Source: Gigantopelta aegis (lineage: Eukaryota > Mollusca > Gastropoda > Neomphalida > Peltospiridae). From it: DNA of 64,000 nt. Each line of letters opens with the position of its first letter. Position 1 is the stretch's first letter. Shown one piece after another: positions 12,201 to 27,200 of this stretch. The DNA lies in NCBI RefSeq assembly GCF_016097555.1, contig NC_054704.1, forward strand, positions 32,015,554 to 32,079,553, written 5' to 3'. The position numbers and the translations under genes are program-made. The notes under the pieces were generated by a model. It searched no databases. It was not told where the DNA came from and saw nothing but the letters and a program-made list of their open reading frames with translations.

Positions 12201-15200
12201 TCTAGTGTCAGCTTTTAACAAAATTGGTTGCTGCATCTTGACCTACTGGCCTTTAATTTTTGCTTCTTTTTTTAATGCAATATATAAAATATAATAAAAT
12301 AGTTAATGAATTTTAAAATGATAAGTTGCATTAATGGAAATCTAATTTTGGTTTTGGATGGTTGAGACAATAGTTTAGGTATCTTCTGTGAAGCACTGAT
12401 GAAAAATTCCCTGCTGTTTAATCAATGATATCATAAGTACAAGAGGACTTTTGAATAATGTATACTCAAAATCTGCTAATTTTATGTTTGGTGAGAAAAT
12501 ATCAAGTATATTTAAAGAAGCACTCTTTTTCCTGGTATGATTGAATTAATTTGTTTTTCATTATTGCCGTGAACTTATTTTAACAAAATGTTTCTTTACT
12601 TAATTTTTTATTTTTTTTATTGCAATCTTTAGGTATGCGATTGCCATGTCACTTCGAGACAAACAGCGTGTTATTTACACATCACCTATTAAGGCGCTTA
12701 GCAACCAGAAGTACCGTGAGCTGTATGAAGAGTTCCAGGATGTGGGTCTCATGACAGGAGATGCGACGATTAATCCGACTGCAAGCGTTTTAGTGATGAC
12801 CACAGAGGTTAGTACAGTGTGTGATGCTTTGTACAAGAGATTAATAGTTTAATTACCAGTCATGACCACAGAGGTTAGTACAGTGTGTGATGCATTGTAC
12901 AACTGATTAATGGTTTAATAACCAGTCATAACCACAGAGGTTAGTACAGTGTGTGATGCATTGTACAACTGATTAATGGTTTAATAACCAGTTGTGACCA
13001 CAGAGGTTAGTACAGTGTGTGATGCATTGTACAAGAAATTAAAGGTTTAATAACCAGTCATGACCACAGAGGTTAGTACAGTGTGTGATGCATTGTACAA
13101 CTGATTAATGGTTTAATAACCAGTTGTGACCACAGAGGTTAGTACAGTGTGTGATGCATTGTACAAGAAATTAAAGGTTTAATAACCAGTCATGACCACA
13201 GAGGTTAGTACAGTGTGTGATGCATTGTACAAGAGATTAATGGTTTAATAACCAGTCATGACCACAGAGGTTAGTACAGTGTGTGATGCATTGTACAACT
13301 GATTAATGGTTTAATAACCAGTCATGACCACAGAGGTTAGTACAGTGTGTGATGCATTGTACAAGAGATTAATGGTTTAATAACTAGTCATTTTGAGTTT
13401 TATGAAGGATAGGGTTTTATCTTAAATATAGTTTCTTTGGTGAAGTGTTCCTTTTTCAATTAGTATGGAATCAATGCAGGACATTGCTTCAGTTACTGTT
13501 TGGTTTGTATTTAGAACTGTGGTCTTTGTAATTGTTATTGTTTCAGAATTGTTACGTATATTAAATTTACAGAAAGATGTTTAACTGTAATTCACTATTT
13601 ATCATATACAGTGCTTTTTTATGTTAGATTTTGCGGAGCATGTTGTATCGTGGGTCGGAGGTCATGAGAGAGGTTGCCTGGGTTGTCTTTGATGAGATTC
13701 ATTACATGAGGGACAAAGGTATGGAACTGTTCTTTATGATTGTGCAGATTACAGCTTAATTCAGTTTTTCAGACACTTATTCAGTTTTGATCTTGCTGTG
13801 TCAACCTTAAGTTTTTTTAATATATAAGCAGCAACTCAACTATAGCAGTATTTCTGACATGTTAAGTTTTTTTTATATTAAGATAATGAGAATGATAGGC
13901 AAAGGGTGATAGATGAGAAAGATGAATGAATGTTTTACAGGCTGTAAGGTGGAATATAATGTAATCTGTAAAATGTAGCCAATGTTGAAGTTACAATATT
14001 CAGTGAAATATGCCAGTTGCTGACTTAATTTAATGATTGTCTTTTTTTTTCAGAGAGGGGAGTGGTCTGGGAAGAAACTATAATATTGCTGCCTGACAAT
14101 GTGCACTATGTGTTTCTCTCGGCCACAATACCAAATGCCAGGCAGTTTGCAGAGTGGATTTGTCACTTGCACAAACAGGTACTGTCAAAGTTAATGTAAA
14201 GTTTATTATTTACACTAGGAAGTCTTAACTAGCATTTATGTATGAATGGATTATTCGCTATTAGTCAAATAATTCCCAAGTTAATTATATCTGTCCCAGA
14301 TAAAAATTGTTGTCCACCCTTTATTTTCATTTAAAACATATTGCCATTATCTGTGATAAAATATTAAATCTGCCATATTACCATTGGAGATGAGTTTGGT
14401 TCTCTATAACACTTTAGCTGGTAACCTTACTTGTAGATGTCTTACTGTGAGCATTCAGTTTTAGAATTGCTTTACTGTCCTTCCCCCAAGCCATCAAAAC
14501 CAGCTATGTCCAAGGTTTTTTTTAAGACGTCAATATTTGTTTCTGTTGTTTCATAATACAATAAAATATTACTTTTTTTTTCAGCCGTGTCATGTAGTTT
14601 ACACAGATTTCCGTCCTATTCCTTTACAACACTACATTTTTCCTGCCGGAGGTGATGGCTTACATCTTGTGGTAGATGAAAATGTAAGTCTGTGAACTAA
14701 TGAGATCATTTTTTTAATACTTACATTTGTATTTCTTACTATCTTAGGGGTCATCCAAAGTTTTCAACATTTTCACAGTAGTACAAAGAGTACTACTTTT
14801 CCAGACCCCCACCCCCCAAAGTAGTACATATCAACATTTTATCATGGGACATGAGATTGATCTAGATTATAGGACTAACCACAGACATAAAAACAAGAAT
14901 ATGGAATATGTAGAAATTTATTAAAATTTGTTCAGAATTAAATTAAAATGTCATCATTCATAAATCACTGAAGTCATGCCATGTGCAGGCATAGTGTGTG
15001 TGTCAGAAGGTGAAAACACTATGGTCATATGTCATCACAGGCATTCGGTCATGGATCCAGGCAATTTTACAGTAAATATTCACATCTTAGAATTAGAAGG
15101 CCTTCCTTTTTTCAGCTTGTGCTGAGTGATTTGCTGGTGTTTCTGAAGTTGGTATCTCGTGGGAAACAACATACTGCATACAGAGCACTGGTGTGTTTTT

Positions 15201-18200
15201 TCTCCATTTTTTTTATTGTCATTATTTCCTCGTTTTCCTCTATGGACAAGCAAGGTGTGGCGGGTTCTGTCTGCACTGGATGTGAACATGTATCTGCATT
15301 TAAGACAGGATCCATTTTGAGATGCTGTGAAGTGCTGTTCAGGGCTGTCATGTTTGTTAGTTGCACACAGTTGTTTGAATGTTTTGAAGTGGCCTGGGTG
15401 ATCTGAATCCAGTGTGATGGGTGAAATGTGCCAGGATTCATCCAACGAGAGCCCACACACCTTCACTGCAGTGAGAGGTTTCAAAAGACGAATTCGCACA
15501 ACTCCCTCGCTTGAAAGATACGTACCCTATCCTCCTATCTATGTGATGGACAAGGAACTTCCATTCATCCAGTTTCTCAGACAAGACCGGATCCTGTTTT
15601 ATTTGCCGGAGACTGGAATCAAACATCCGTTTTACATCCAAGTGGTCATTATAGTACCTGATGTAGTTTTCTGGCATGTCACCATGCTTGCAGGCTACCG
15701 ATGTGACTTGATGACCACCATGATTCTTGCCATCTCAGTGACCATTAAGTATGTCCAATGCATTGTTGAATACAAGTCTTTCTTCTTCCATTATATTTTC
15801 TGGGGGTTGAACATCATCAGGGAGCGTAGTGGAAAGAGACACACCAGCAAGCCATTTGGAGCAGGACAACCATTTGTCTTCAATTGGGTTAAATCGAGAC
15901 AGGCCAGCAGGCTCGCACACAGAAACCAGCATGTCCAGTTTTTAATCGCGCCACAGTCTACCCATGTAGAAAGCATTAAGACAGCTTTTCGGTGTCCAGT
16001 CTGGCCCACCATCTGTCACACTGACAAGTATAGGTCGTTTCTTTTCTATATTCCAATTCAGAATATTTCTCTGGTCATTGATGTGGTCTGCAATGGTTAT
16101 CGAAATATTTTTAACGCATCTATTGAAAACTCACATTGGGCCATCATGTGGTGTGGCAATATCCTCTCTTCCCAGCTTGTCTATGGACATTGATATCGAG
16201 TCACTGCTTAACATTAAGTACCCATCTGGCTGAATAAGATATCCTGGAGTGGGGAAATCATGATCATTATAATGAGGCATGTCATTCGTGGGGAAAAATG
16301 TCCTAATTTGATGGTACCTGGAAACTGCTTGCCCTCCAATATGGACCTTGGCCTTGCCGTCACAGGAAAAGATAATACAATCATCTGGGTAAGTGGCACA
16401 CATTTGGCAAACATTAGCTACTGTTGCAAAATGACTGTGTGCATCAGGGTTTTCTTTGCTGACATCACAGTTCTTTGTCCCCAGTCGGATGTCAAGACAA
16501 TCTTTATGATTTGCTGCTTCTCGGGTGTTTTGAAATGGTTTCCAATTCTGGCAGTCTCTGTTGAACATGTTTCCGAATGTCTTCCAACCATACGCCACAA
16601 CTTGTACCTTCTCGTCTCCGTGCATGGGCTGCATAGCCATGTACCTTCACAAACTGAAGTTGTTGCGATGACAGAGGGGTAAACACTGAATATCCATTTT
16701 CCATTGCTTCCAGAATATTTGTGGTGGCCTGGTCCCATGATAGTCCAAGCGAATTTGAGGCAAATAATTTATATTCATCACATTTTGTCAGCTTGTTGAA
16801 ATTCCTCTGTTTCTGTGCTCGGATACAAGCTTGGAGATGCAGAATCACAATATTAATATCATGCATGGCTTTTAAGAGCAAGGGAATGGCTTTTGTCATC
16901 AACTCCAGTTTTTCTTGGCAGGATTTCAGCATTATTTTCAAAGATCCTGTATTCACCTTTATCATGGACAAACAGACCAACCCATCCTTTAATTCATCAA
17001 TTCGCCTGTCTACATCCATCAACAATTCTGTGATTTTGGCACCCTTTCGTTTGAATATGCGATTTGATAAATGCTGCTCCCTCAGTCCCTTGAAATCTTT
17101 GTAGGCGATTGCAACATCCTACAATGACTTCATGGAATCACCGTGAGAAGTTACATCATCTGTCAGCAGGCTATCACCAACTCCAAGCGCTTGAGTGAAA
17201 AATGACACCACTGATATTTGCTGTTCACTGATATGGCGTTTTCTTATTGACTTGTCCATTAATGCTGTAGGTGCCGTGATGGTCTGATCCAAAGCAGGTG
17301 TGAGTGCAGGTATTGTCTCTTTTACATCATCAATAACGGCTGCGTCACCACAATCAGCAACAACTGCAACCTGAAATCACAAATTAAAATGGTTCAAACA
17401 ATGCTTGAGAAATAGCTTAATATAAAAACAATGAAATCCTGCTAAAATATTACCTTAAAAATTATTAAATATTGAAGGTATTGAAATAAATTTTAATTCA
17501 GACATAAATAAACAGGAATGCTATTATCATCCACTTGTTTGTGCAAATACTGATCAGTGGAAATAGAAATTACCAAAATTAGAAGAAAAAACATAATAAA
17601 ATTAAATAATTATCAGTACTTTAATTTTTTTGAATTAATATATTAAAATGGAAAAATGGAAATAAAATCATACCATTTACATTTCATCCAGTGCCCCACG
17701 ACTGGTATACCAAAGGCTTTGGTATGTACTGTCCTGTCTATGGGAAGGTGCAAATAAACGATCCCTTGCTACTAATGGAAAAATGTAGCGGGTTTCATCT
17801 GACTATGTGTAACAGTGAACAAATGTGTGACGTCCAATAGCCGATGATTAATAAATCAATGTGCTCTAGTAGTGTTGTTAAACAAAACAAACCTCTTCTT
17901 GAAGAAAAAAACCCACTAGCCTTCGTATCAGTGATTTTCAAAATTCACTATTAACCATGATTAAACATTTGGCCAGAACTAGAAAATAGAAATCACTGAA
18001 ATGCCTTTGTTTACATCCACGATGTCACGTGATATTGTGGGGAATGGTATTGGGTACCATTCTATTGCCGTTATCGTTCCTAAATATATTTAAATACATA
18101 ATCTTACCTTTGGTTTTGTTTTAAAGAAGGACAAAATTGTAGCGGCTCCAGGTTTCTTTTTCATCTTCTCTTTCGCCGTGTCGAAGATGGCTGAAACAAG

Positions 18201-21200
18201 CTGATCCAACACAGCTTCGTTGCTAGTTTTTCGAGCCGCTTTCCATTCATTTTGCGCACATTTTATAGTTTTTTGATGTCCTGCGTGCTCGTTCATGAAC
18301 ACATATGCATTAATAAAATGTTCGTATAGATGGTTTGGCGTTTTGTGAACAGTAGTAGGCAACCTAGATACATATTTTAACACATCTGCATATAAATCTA
18401 TACAACTATGGCTTGCCATGCTTGAATTTTTGCCTGCATCCGGTATGTTTGGCGCAAAGGATTTTGGGATATTAAGTTGGTGGTCGGTTCAAAACACTGG
18501 ACCAAAGCCATCTCAGACCGAGAGCGAGATTGACAGTAACATTGTGGTTTCTTTCAATCCATGGGGCTGGGAAATCATCATTTTATTAAAACGATAAAAG
18601 TCGTACATAACTGACAACCCCCCTCCCCCCTGTCGTACGCTTTGTACGACCGTGAAAATGTTGAAAACTTTGGAAGACCCCTTAGTATATAAAACAGTAG
18701 TTCATTAAAATTATTTTCGACCCATGTTAGTGTAATTGCCAAAATTTTGTTTTCACATAACTTTGTCACAACTTTTACGAATATGGTGCTTTTAGTATAT
18801 GTGATAAAATCAAAATATCTTTGGCGATGTTGAAAACATTGTTTATTTCGTGGCTGCATTTGGCTAAGAATTTTTTAATACAATTTCAATAAGGTTTGTA
18901 AAAATAATAAATGAAATTTCTGAAAATAAATTCAAAGTTTAAAAATATCAGTGGGAGATAGTATAGCAGCAAATGATTGATCTTTCAAAAATAAAAAATT
19001 CTAAAATTTGGCATTCTGAACATTGCTTAATGAGTACATATAATATTTAAAATGTTGCTAGCTATTCTTGAGTATGGCAGGATATTGATAAACCAATGAT
19101 TGCAGGGTGATTTTCGAGAAGAAAATTTCAACACGGCTATGGCAGTGCTGAAAGATGCCGGAGATGCTGCTAAAGGTGACATGAAGGGCAGAAGAGGCGG
19201 AAGCAAAGGTAATTATTTCTGTCAGTGTAAACTAACTTATGAGTCTGTGCCCCAACAATAACTGTTGTTAGTTGATAGTGACATACAGTCATTATTATGG
19301 ATTGGTATTAAAATGTATATAAGTGAGAGTGTATTTAGAGAGAAATGAACAGTTCAAAGATAATTATTGTGGAATAAGGTGACGTGAAAGTCAGAAAGGG
19401 AGGAAGCAAAGGTAATTATTTTGTGTTAGTACAAACTGACTGGTGTTTTTGTGCACCAACAATGACTTGTTAATTGGTGGTGACATAAAGTCATTAGGAA
19501 TATTAAAATTATTAAATATTAAAGTTATTAATGTATTTAGAGAGAAATGAACAGTTAAAAGAGAATTATTGTGAAATTAGACTAATTATGATGTATTCAA
19601 ATAGTAACGTGAGTCCTTCTAATAAACACTATTTTGATAAAAGTTATAAAATATGTAAAAAAATGTCCTGAATCTATTTAAAAATCCAAACGTTTGGTTT
19701 AAAAAGTTTATACTTCCTCATGGGAATGAAGTAACAAAGTGCGAGCCGTCAAAGCTTTCTGATAAAGGGAGATTATTCTTCACAACATGGTCATTTTTTG
19801 TCATGAAAATTTTATTTATGGCAGACAAACTAATTTTACTCTTTGACATATAATTTTTATCTCTGCGTTTGAGTGCGCCTGTGTGTGTTGTATTATGTAA
19901 CTAGTCAGTGATATTCATATTTATATATTTCAGCCAATGAATCGAACTGTTACAAAATCGTCAAGATGATCATGGAGAGGAACTTTGCTCCAGTGATTGT
20001 GTTCAGCTTCAGTAGGAAAGACTGTGAGGGATACGCCATGCAGGTCTCTAAACTCGACTTCAACTCAGGTGAACAAATCTATATTATCATGTTCCCACTG
20101 TAAATAGTATTTTAGCAAATTTAGATAATAAAAAAGAGAGAGAGAAAAGTAGTCTTAATGTAGCTAAGACTTAACATATTTTATGTATGAGTTTTTGAGT
20201 TGGGGTGTTTTCTACAGGTTAGTTCTTCATAGTACTAAACCAAATAACTTGTGGCTGGGTCAAAGTTCAAGGTGCATCAAACTTTTGATAGAGCAGTTAA
20301 TACCACAAGACCACATTGGTAATGAATATACAGTCAAATCCACTTAATTGGATGTCGGATTATTGAATATTTCGGATATTTGAATATGTTTGTCCTGCAC
20401 GGAACCATTTGCCATTATGACAATACAAAATCCAACGGTTAATTGGATGTGTTTTTTAACGTGTTTTCGGATATTTGAATATAAAATTATCCTTGCCGAA
20501 TGGCAATTGCACGTAAAACATAGGAAAGTTTGTGTTACTTGATGTGTTTTTTTTAAATTTATGATCGTACGTAATACCATACTATCGTACATGCAAAAAT
20601 GAATACTTTTAATTTTATTTAATTTCATTGTTTTAAAAAAAGGAAAAAGACTTACAACAAACTTGTTTTCTTGTTTCTTAAATTATTTCGGATGACTCGT
20701 TATTAATCAATACATTTCCTAATTACATCGTAATTAATCCATGAACTCTGAGATTCATCTCAAATGTGACCCAATGGCCGAGACAATGCAGGACAATCAA
20801 GGATCAAAGTCGGTCATTCCCACCTTGTTGGCGGCCATGTGCGTTTCGTAAGCAGGCATCCCTTAATCTCATGTCGGCCACTTTTGAAGCAGTGTATGTT
20901 TAATCCATAAATAAACACTTGTCAGATATTTTTCTCTATGAATTGTCGGTGACAGTAACAAACAAAAGCCGTTTGCTACTAGTGTTATTTTTAGCGGGAT
21001 CTTTTGATCACGTGATTTTTCCTCTGCAGCTCACAATGTGAGGCCCCATTTGGGGTGACCGATTATGGTGATTATTGTTTAAATTGTTAAATGCCGACAA
21101 AAGGTAAGTTGTAGGAGATTTTCTTAGCAAGTTGGATTAATCATCTTTTGGCTATAAATATTGACAAGAACTCTCTTTTTTTTTTCACAATGTCAACATG

Positions 21201-24200
21201 GCAAATAAACGGAAAGGAAACGATTTATTCTTTGGCTCAGAAATACGACGAGATATGTGCCCAGTATCTAGCCAATGCTAACCCAGAACGAAAAAGACAG
21301 AGAACAGGAAAAGCAGCCAATGTGGAGAAGGCCTTATCAGAATGGTTTTCCGTCGCCAGACAAAAAGACATTCCAATATCGGGCCCAATATTAGCGTTTG
21401 TGTTTGTGTTTTTCCTTCTGTTACATTGAATAACGGCCTTTCACTTATTTGACTTTGGCCAGTCTAGTTTACCTGTCAAATCAGTTACAAATGCACACAG
21501 ATAATAGTCAGATAGACGTCCTGGTAAAATACAGAACATGGAAATGACTACTTATTCAAGATTATATTGGGTGGTTGGGGTGGGGTCTTGTTGCACTTGA
21601 TTTACAAATGTACAAAGAAGTTAATAATGGCCATTTAATTATCAAGAAGTTAATAACGGCCTTTTAATTATTTGACTGTGGCCAGTCTAATTGAGCTTCC
21701 GGTGGTTTTATCTGGGTCATTAGATGTTTAGTCACTTCTGCTTCTAGGCGTACAAACGGCATTAACTGTTGTCTCTTGTATTTATCAAGTTTATAGACAA
21801 ACTTGATAATGGCAACAGTCACAATATGGAACTTGGAATCGGTATTTTATTAACACAAAATACTTACCGGTTTTTGACGAAAATTCCACATGTCATGAGG
21901 CCCAAATTGGGAGAATCGTAATTAGGGTTTGCATAAATCAACGAGGTCTTAATTGGGTATATCGTATGTCGAAACTGTACCTTCGGTTTATTGAATATGC
22001 CGCTTATTTGAATATATTTTTGTTGCACGAGGCACATCCAAATAAGCGGATTTGACTGTAATTGTAAAAAAAAAAAAAATTCATCTAGGCAAAAAATGTA
22101 TGCAATTTTATTTCATCTAGTACCACTGTGTCAAGTAGCCTTGTGCTTGAAACATGTATGGGGTACCTGTGAAAAAAGTACTCAAATTTTTTGCGAAACA
22201 AGGGCTGTTGTAAAAGCATCTGGTTCTACTAAAAATGAGCCGCGGAAGATACCTTTTTCTTCAGTTAATACTTTGAGGTTGGGGTTGTTTCACTGATATT
22301 TATGGGTCATAGTTTGGTTGATATATTGCATATTATGTTTTTAAACACAAACGTTAACATGGTTGCTTATGGGATTTTATTTGGTATAGTACCCCCTCTT
22401 GCAGATATGTTTTATTGTTTATAACATTTATTAATGTTTTGTCATTTTCTTTTAGATGAAGAGAAGAGTCTAGTTGAGGAAGTGTTTAATAACGCTATTG
22501 ATGCTCTCTCTGACGAAGATAAGAAACTACCACAGGTGCTCATTTTAGTCCAAGTTGTCAGTTTTTAAGTCACATATTTCTGTCAATACCAGATTAAAAT
22601 ATTAATCATCCAGAATATAATTTATGAATAAAGTTTGATAGACGATAGTTTATTAAAGGAATGCCAAAAACTAATTGTTATAATATTAGATCCATTATAT
22701 GATGTGAATTATTTCCATGAAAGGACTCTTATTTATAGTGTCAGTTATATTTACGAGGATTGTTGTTTGTAAGATAGTTTACTGATACTTCTTTAATCAT
22801 ACAACTTCTGTTTGATTGGATATTTTTATGTGAAGTGGAAACTGAAGGGGAAACTGAAGTATAGTTTTAGGATAAGTGTTTCTTCTTAAAAGAGAAAAAA
22901 TTCTAGATTTTAGTTTATTGTTTTGTAATGTGTTCAAACTCTGTTTCAGGTTGAACATGTCCTGCCTTTGTTGAAGAAAGGTGTTGGGATTCATCATTCA
23001 GGATTACTTCCCCTGTTGAAGGAAACCATTGAAATCCTCTTTTCAGAAGGTCTAATCAAGGTACTTGTGTTTGTTTTTGTATTCTGCTGATTTATCATTT
23101 AATTGACTTCCTCCATTTAAGAACTGAACTTCATAGTGTTTGACTACCTTGAATTGTGTATGACGGCGTAGCTCATGTTATTGAGATCTATTGAAATGTT
23201 AAAGTTAGGTTTTTTAAGTTGTGTAATAAAAGTTTTACCAATCCAAGCATTTATTCCAAACAATTTATTACAGGCTGAATATACAAAATATTTTTACAGC
23301 ATGTATTAATCATACATGCATTCAAGTTATAGTCATTTCATTTTATCAACGTCACACTTGTTTGCAGAAAAAAAGTACAATTTTAGGGGCTTTTTTAAAT
23401 TGTATACCTATATATATTCTTTTATTATCTTAGTAATTATTCTCATTGTATTTCAGTACTTTTTGTTAGTAATCCAGGATTAAACAAATCCACTTTGCAG
23501 GATCATAATGTCCCATTTTTAGTTTTTCTACATGTATTTTAATTTCTGTAAGTCTGTGTATTTAATTTTTGCAATGGTTAAATTTGTTCTTTGCTGTCTG
23601 TGTTTCATGTCTGTGTTTACCGTATTCTACTGACTTTGATTGCAGGCTCTGTTTGCTACAGAAACATTTGCAATGGGTTTAAACATGCCAGCGAGAACAG
23701 TAATGTTCACCAGTGCAAGGAAGTTTGATGGAAAAGATTACAGATGGGTAAGAAGAAGGTTTTTTGGTTTTGTCTCACCTATAAGTGGTGAGATATAGGT
23801 ATTACTTTTTTGGCAACAACAGCGTCAACTTTTATATTTAGCTCAGTGTGAAAACTTCCTGTTTAGCTCCAAAATAAGTTCTAGATCAGTGAAATTTGCT
23901 TTATAGTTGTTCAATCACAATGCATGTGAAAAAAAAAACATAATTAAATTAAATTAAATTAAAATTTTAATTTAATTTTTTTAAAATTCATTTTATTATA
24001 TAAAAATTTTGATTTTTTTTTTAACATGCATTGAGATGAACATCATGAATGCAACATCAGTGACACCCAATAAGTTTATTGTAGGCAAGATAATTAATTC
24101 CTAGTGAACTCCGTGGTCTAGTGGATAAGCTGCTGGACAATCAAGCTGACGACAGTGGTTCAAATCCCGTCAAAGCTGGCTCACACATTCATTCATCTTT

Positions 24201-27200
24201 CTCATCTATCACCCTCTGCCTATCATTCTCATTATCTTTAAAAAAAAAAACTTTCCAATTTCTCCCACTATTTCAATCTGTTTCGACCCTTTCTGACAGT
24301 TTCCTCCGACTGTATTCTGAGCTGTCCACGCCTACCTGTCTCAACTTCCTCCACGGGTGCAGTCTCTGTGTATTTCCCTGCACCCACCTGGCATCCTTGT
24401 CCTCTGCCGCTAATAAAGCTGGTCTGACCCACAGCACTAACTAACGACCGCCGGTAGTAGGGGTGCATAGTAGGTGGTTACAAGTGCCTCTTAACAATGC
24501 CAGAAGTAACTACTGAACACTCCCCAAAGTGGTCAGACTAAGTCCACAGCTAAAAGCTGATGGGGAATGGCAGGTGTGTGGCACGGATAGCCACAAGAGA
24601 TAAGCTGTTGGAGAGACAAGGACTGGGATGTGGAGGTGGACAGTGAAAGAAGTTGAAAGACAGGAGGAGTTGCCAGATCGGGAAGAAATGAGATGGAATT
24701 CAAAGGAGAGAAAGGAAAGGGGGCAGTGGGATAAAAAAAAAAAAAAAAAAAAATTCATTCCACAAAATTCTTCTTATTTTTTTTTAATGGCTCACATTTT
24801 ATAATGTACAAATATGGGTTTTGTATTGGTTTAACACTATTATCAGTAGTTTTATTTAGGAACCCATGTTTTTAAAGATACAAATTAAATTGCTTGAAGA
24901 AGATATAGTAATATTTAGTATTTTCTCTGTAGATCACATCTGGAGAGTACATACAGATGAGTGGCCGTGCAGGTCGGAGAGGTTTGGACGAGCGAGGTAT
25001 CGTCATCTTGATGGTTGACGAGAAGATGAGTCCTGCTGTGGGAAAAGTAATCCTCAAGGTTTGAAAACTGCTTTATATTTTAGAATTGTGTAGCGATCTT
25101 TAATACACGTTCAATCTTTGATAGTTCACGATACTGAGTATGCACTGTCAAAAATTATATTAAGGAATTAATTGAACTTTGGTAATTGTTACGGTAATTG
25201 ATAAACGGTCACTAAGTCTGTGTTAAGGGGCAAGATGTAGCTCAGTCAGTCTAGGATCAATCCCCCTGTCTGTGGACCCATTGGGTTATTTCTCGTTCCA
25301 ACCTGTGCTCCACAAAGGCCTTGGTATATACTATCCTGTGTGGGATTGTACATATCAAAGATTTCTTGCTGATATAATTGAAATCGGTAACCCAAAGGGG
25401 TGGTCATTAACCATATGTTCACAATTTAAATGTGTATTGTTAAATAAACACTTCTTTCTTCCTAATTGTGTGTATGTTGATAATCCAGGGTCTGCCGGAC
25501 GCCCTGAACAGTGCGTTCCACTTGACATACAACATGGTCCTCAACCTGCTACGAGTGGAGGAGATCAACCCGGAGTACATGCTGGAGAGATCCTTCTACC
25601 AGTTTCAGAACTACTCCGCCATCCCCGATCTCATAGACAGTGAGTTCCTTACAGTACACGTAGAACTGGGGGTTTTTAAGACTTAATTTTAAAGTACAAG
25701 CTGGAGAGATCCTTCTACCAGTTCCAGAACTACTCCGCCATCCCCGATCTCATAGACAGTGAGTTCCTTCTTAGAACTGTGGTACATTTTAAAGTACAAC
25801 TGGGGATCCTTTTTTTAAGACAATTAGTTTTTAAAGTACAAGCTGGAGAGATCTTCTACCAGTTCCAGAACTACTCCGCCACATAGACCGTGAGTTCCTT
25901 CTAGTACACTAGAACAGTTCCAGAACTAGACAGTGAGTTCCACCATCCCCGTAGAACTGTGGGGTTCTCATTTTAGACCATGATCCCCGATCTCATAGAC
26001 CGTGAGTTCCTTCTAGTACACTTGCAACTGTGGGGTTTATCATTTACTTTTAAATAAAGTGTTCATTTATTAGTCCCCTACTGGTCTGTCTGTCTGTCCT
26101 CACATATTGTTTTCCAGATACAAATATTTGTTGGGTCTGGTAAGGGTTATGTATTGCTTTAGCAGTACGCTCAGAATGCTTGTTGTTTTTCCTTTATTTC
26201 CAAGAAGGGGAGATATAAATGTTATTTTTCCGATGGGGATAATGAACATGATACTTTTTACGTTAAAGTTTTGTATTTAGATACATTTTTCACAAACTGT
26301 AAGTCCTAGGTCAACAAAACGTAGTTTATAGGTGCACCTATGGATGTTCATCATAGTGCATCGAAAAAAGTTTATGGTAGGCAAGACATTTAATTCCAAA
26401 GAATTTTGTACTGTTTTAGATGATATACAGCATAATATACAGATAGTACAGGAAAATTAATAATAGGTTTTAAAAACCCTAAGTAAACTGCCCTTTTGTG
26501 GGGCTATCTGTATTATATATATGATATAAAATAAACTTATACATGGTTTATTTTATTACATTTGAAAAGTAAAAATATTAACATTTTTAACAAAATATGT
26601 AGTAAATTGTTGTCTTTTTGGGTAATGTATTGTTGTTGGGTTGGGGTTTTTTTTGGGGGGGGTTAATAATAAGTCTGATGTTTTATTTTTTAAATTTGTT
26701 TAGAACTGAAAAAGAAAGAAGAAGAGTATGGCAAGTTCGTCATACCGAATGAAGATCAAATAGCAGCTTATTACAAGATTCGACAGCAGCTTGACAACCT
26801 TGGACGAGAGTTGATGCAGTACATTCAGAAACCCTGCTACTTGTTGCCATTCCTACAGCCAGGCAGACTTGTCAAGGTAAAGAACTTTTTTTTAAATTTC
26901 TAATCATGATGACAAGTTTATTTATCTCCCCATCAATAAAACAGTTCCTGCTTTCCTTTTATTTTTTTGTTTGTTTTTGTTTTGATACAGTGCCATTCTG
27001 GCTGGGAAGGTGTAACCTATATCAAATATGAAAACCATTCTTTAAAGGATTCAAGGATTAATTAAAATTAGAGAAATGGTAGGGTAGCTTGCTAAATGAC
27101 CTTGGGGTTACATCCATGGGACTAAGGATGTGCATCATTCTTTGTTGAATATTCATACCAAAATATGAGAAACCATCCATTGAAGGATTCAGTGGTTGAA

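Noticed and set aside
15029..16193. Plus-strand frames of 125 and 259 aa
   Set aside because: Opposite-strand shadows of the transposase relic, whose conserved motifs read only on the minus strand.
24121..24444. 107-aa frame and its counterpart at 41912-42208
   Set aside because: Both fall inside family D repeats.
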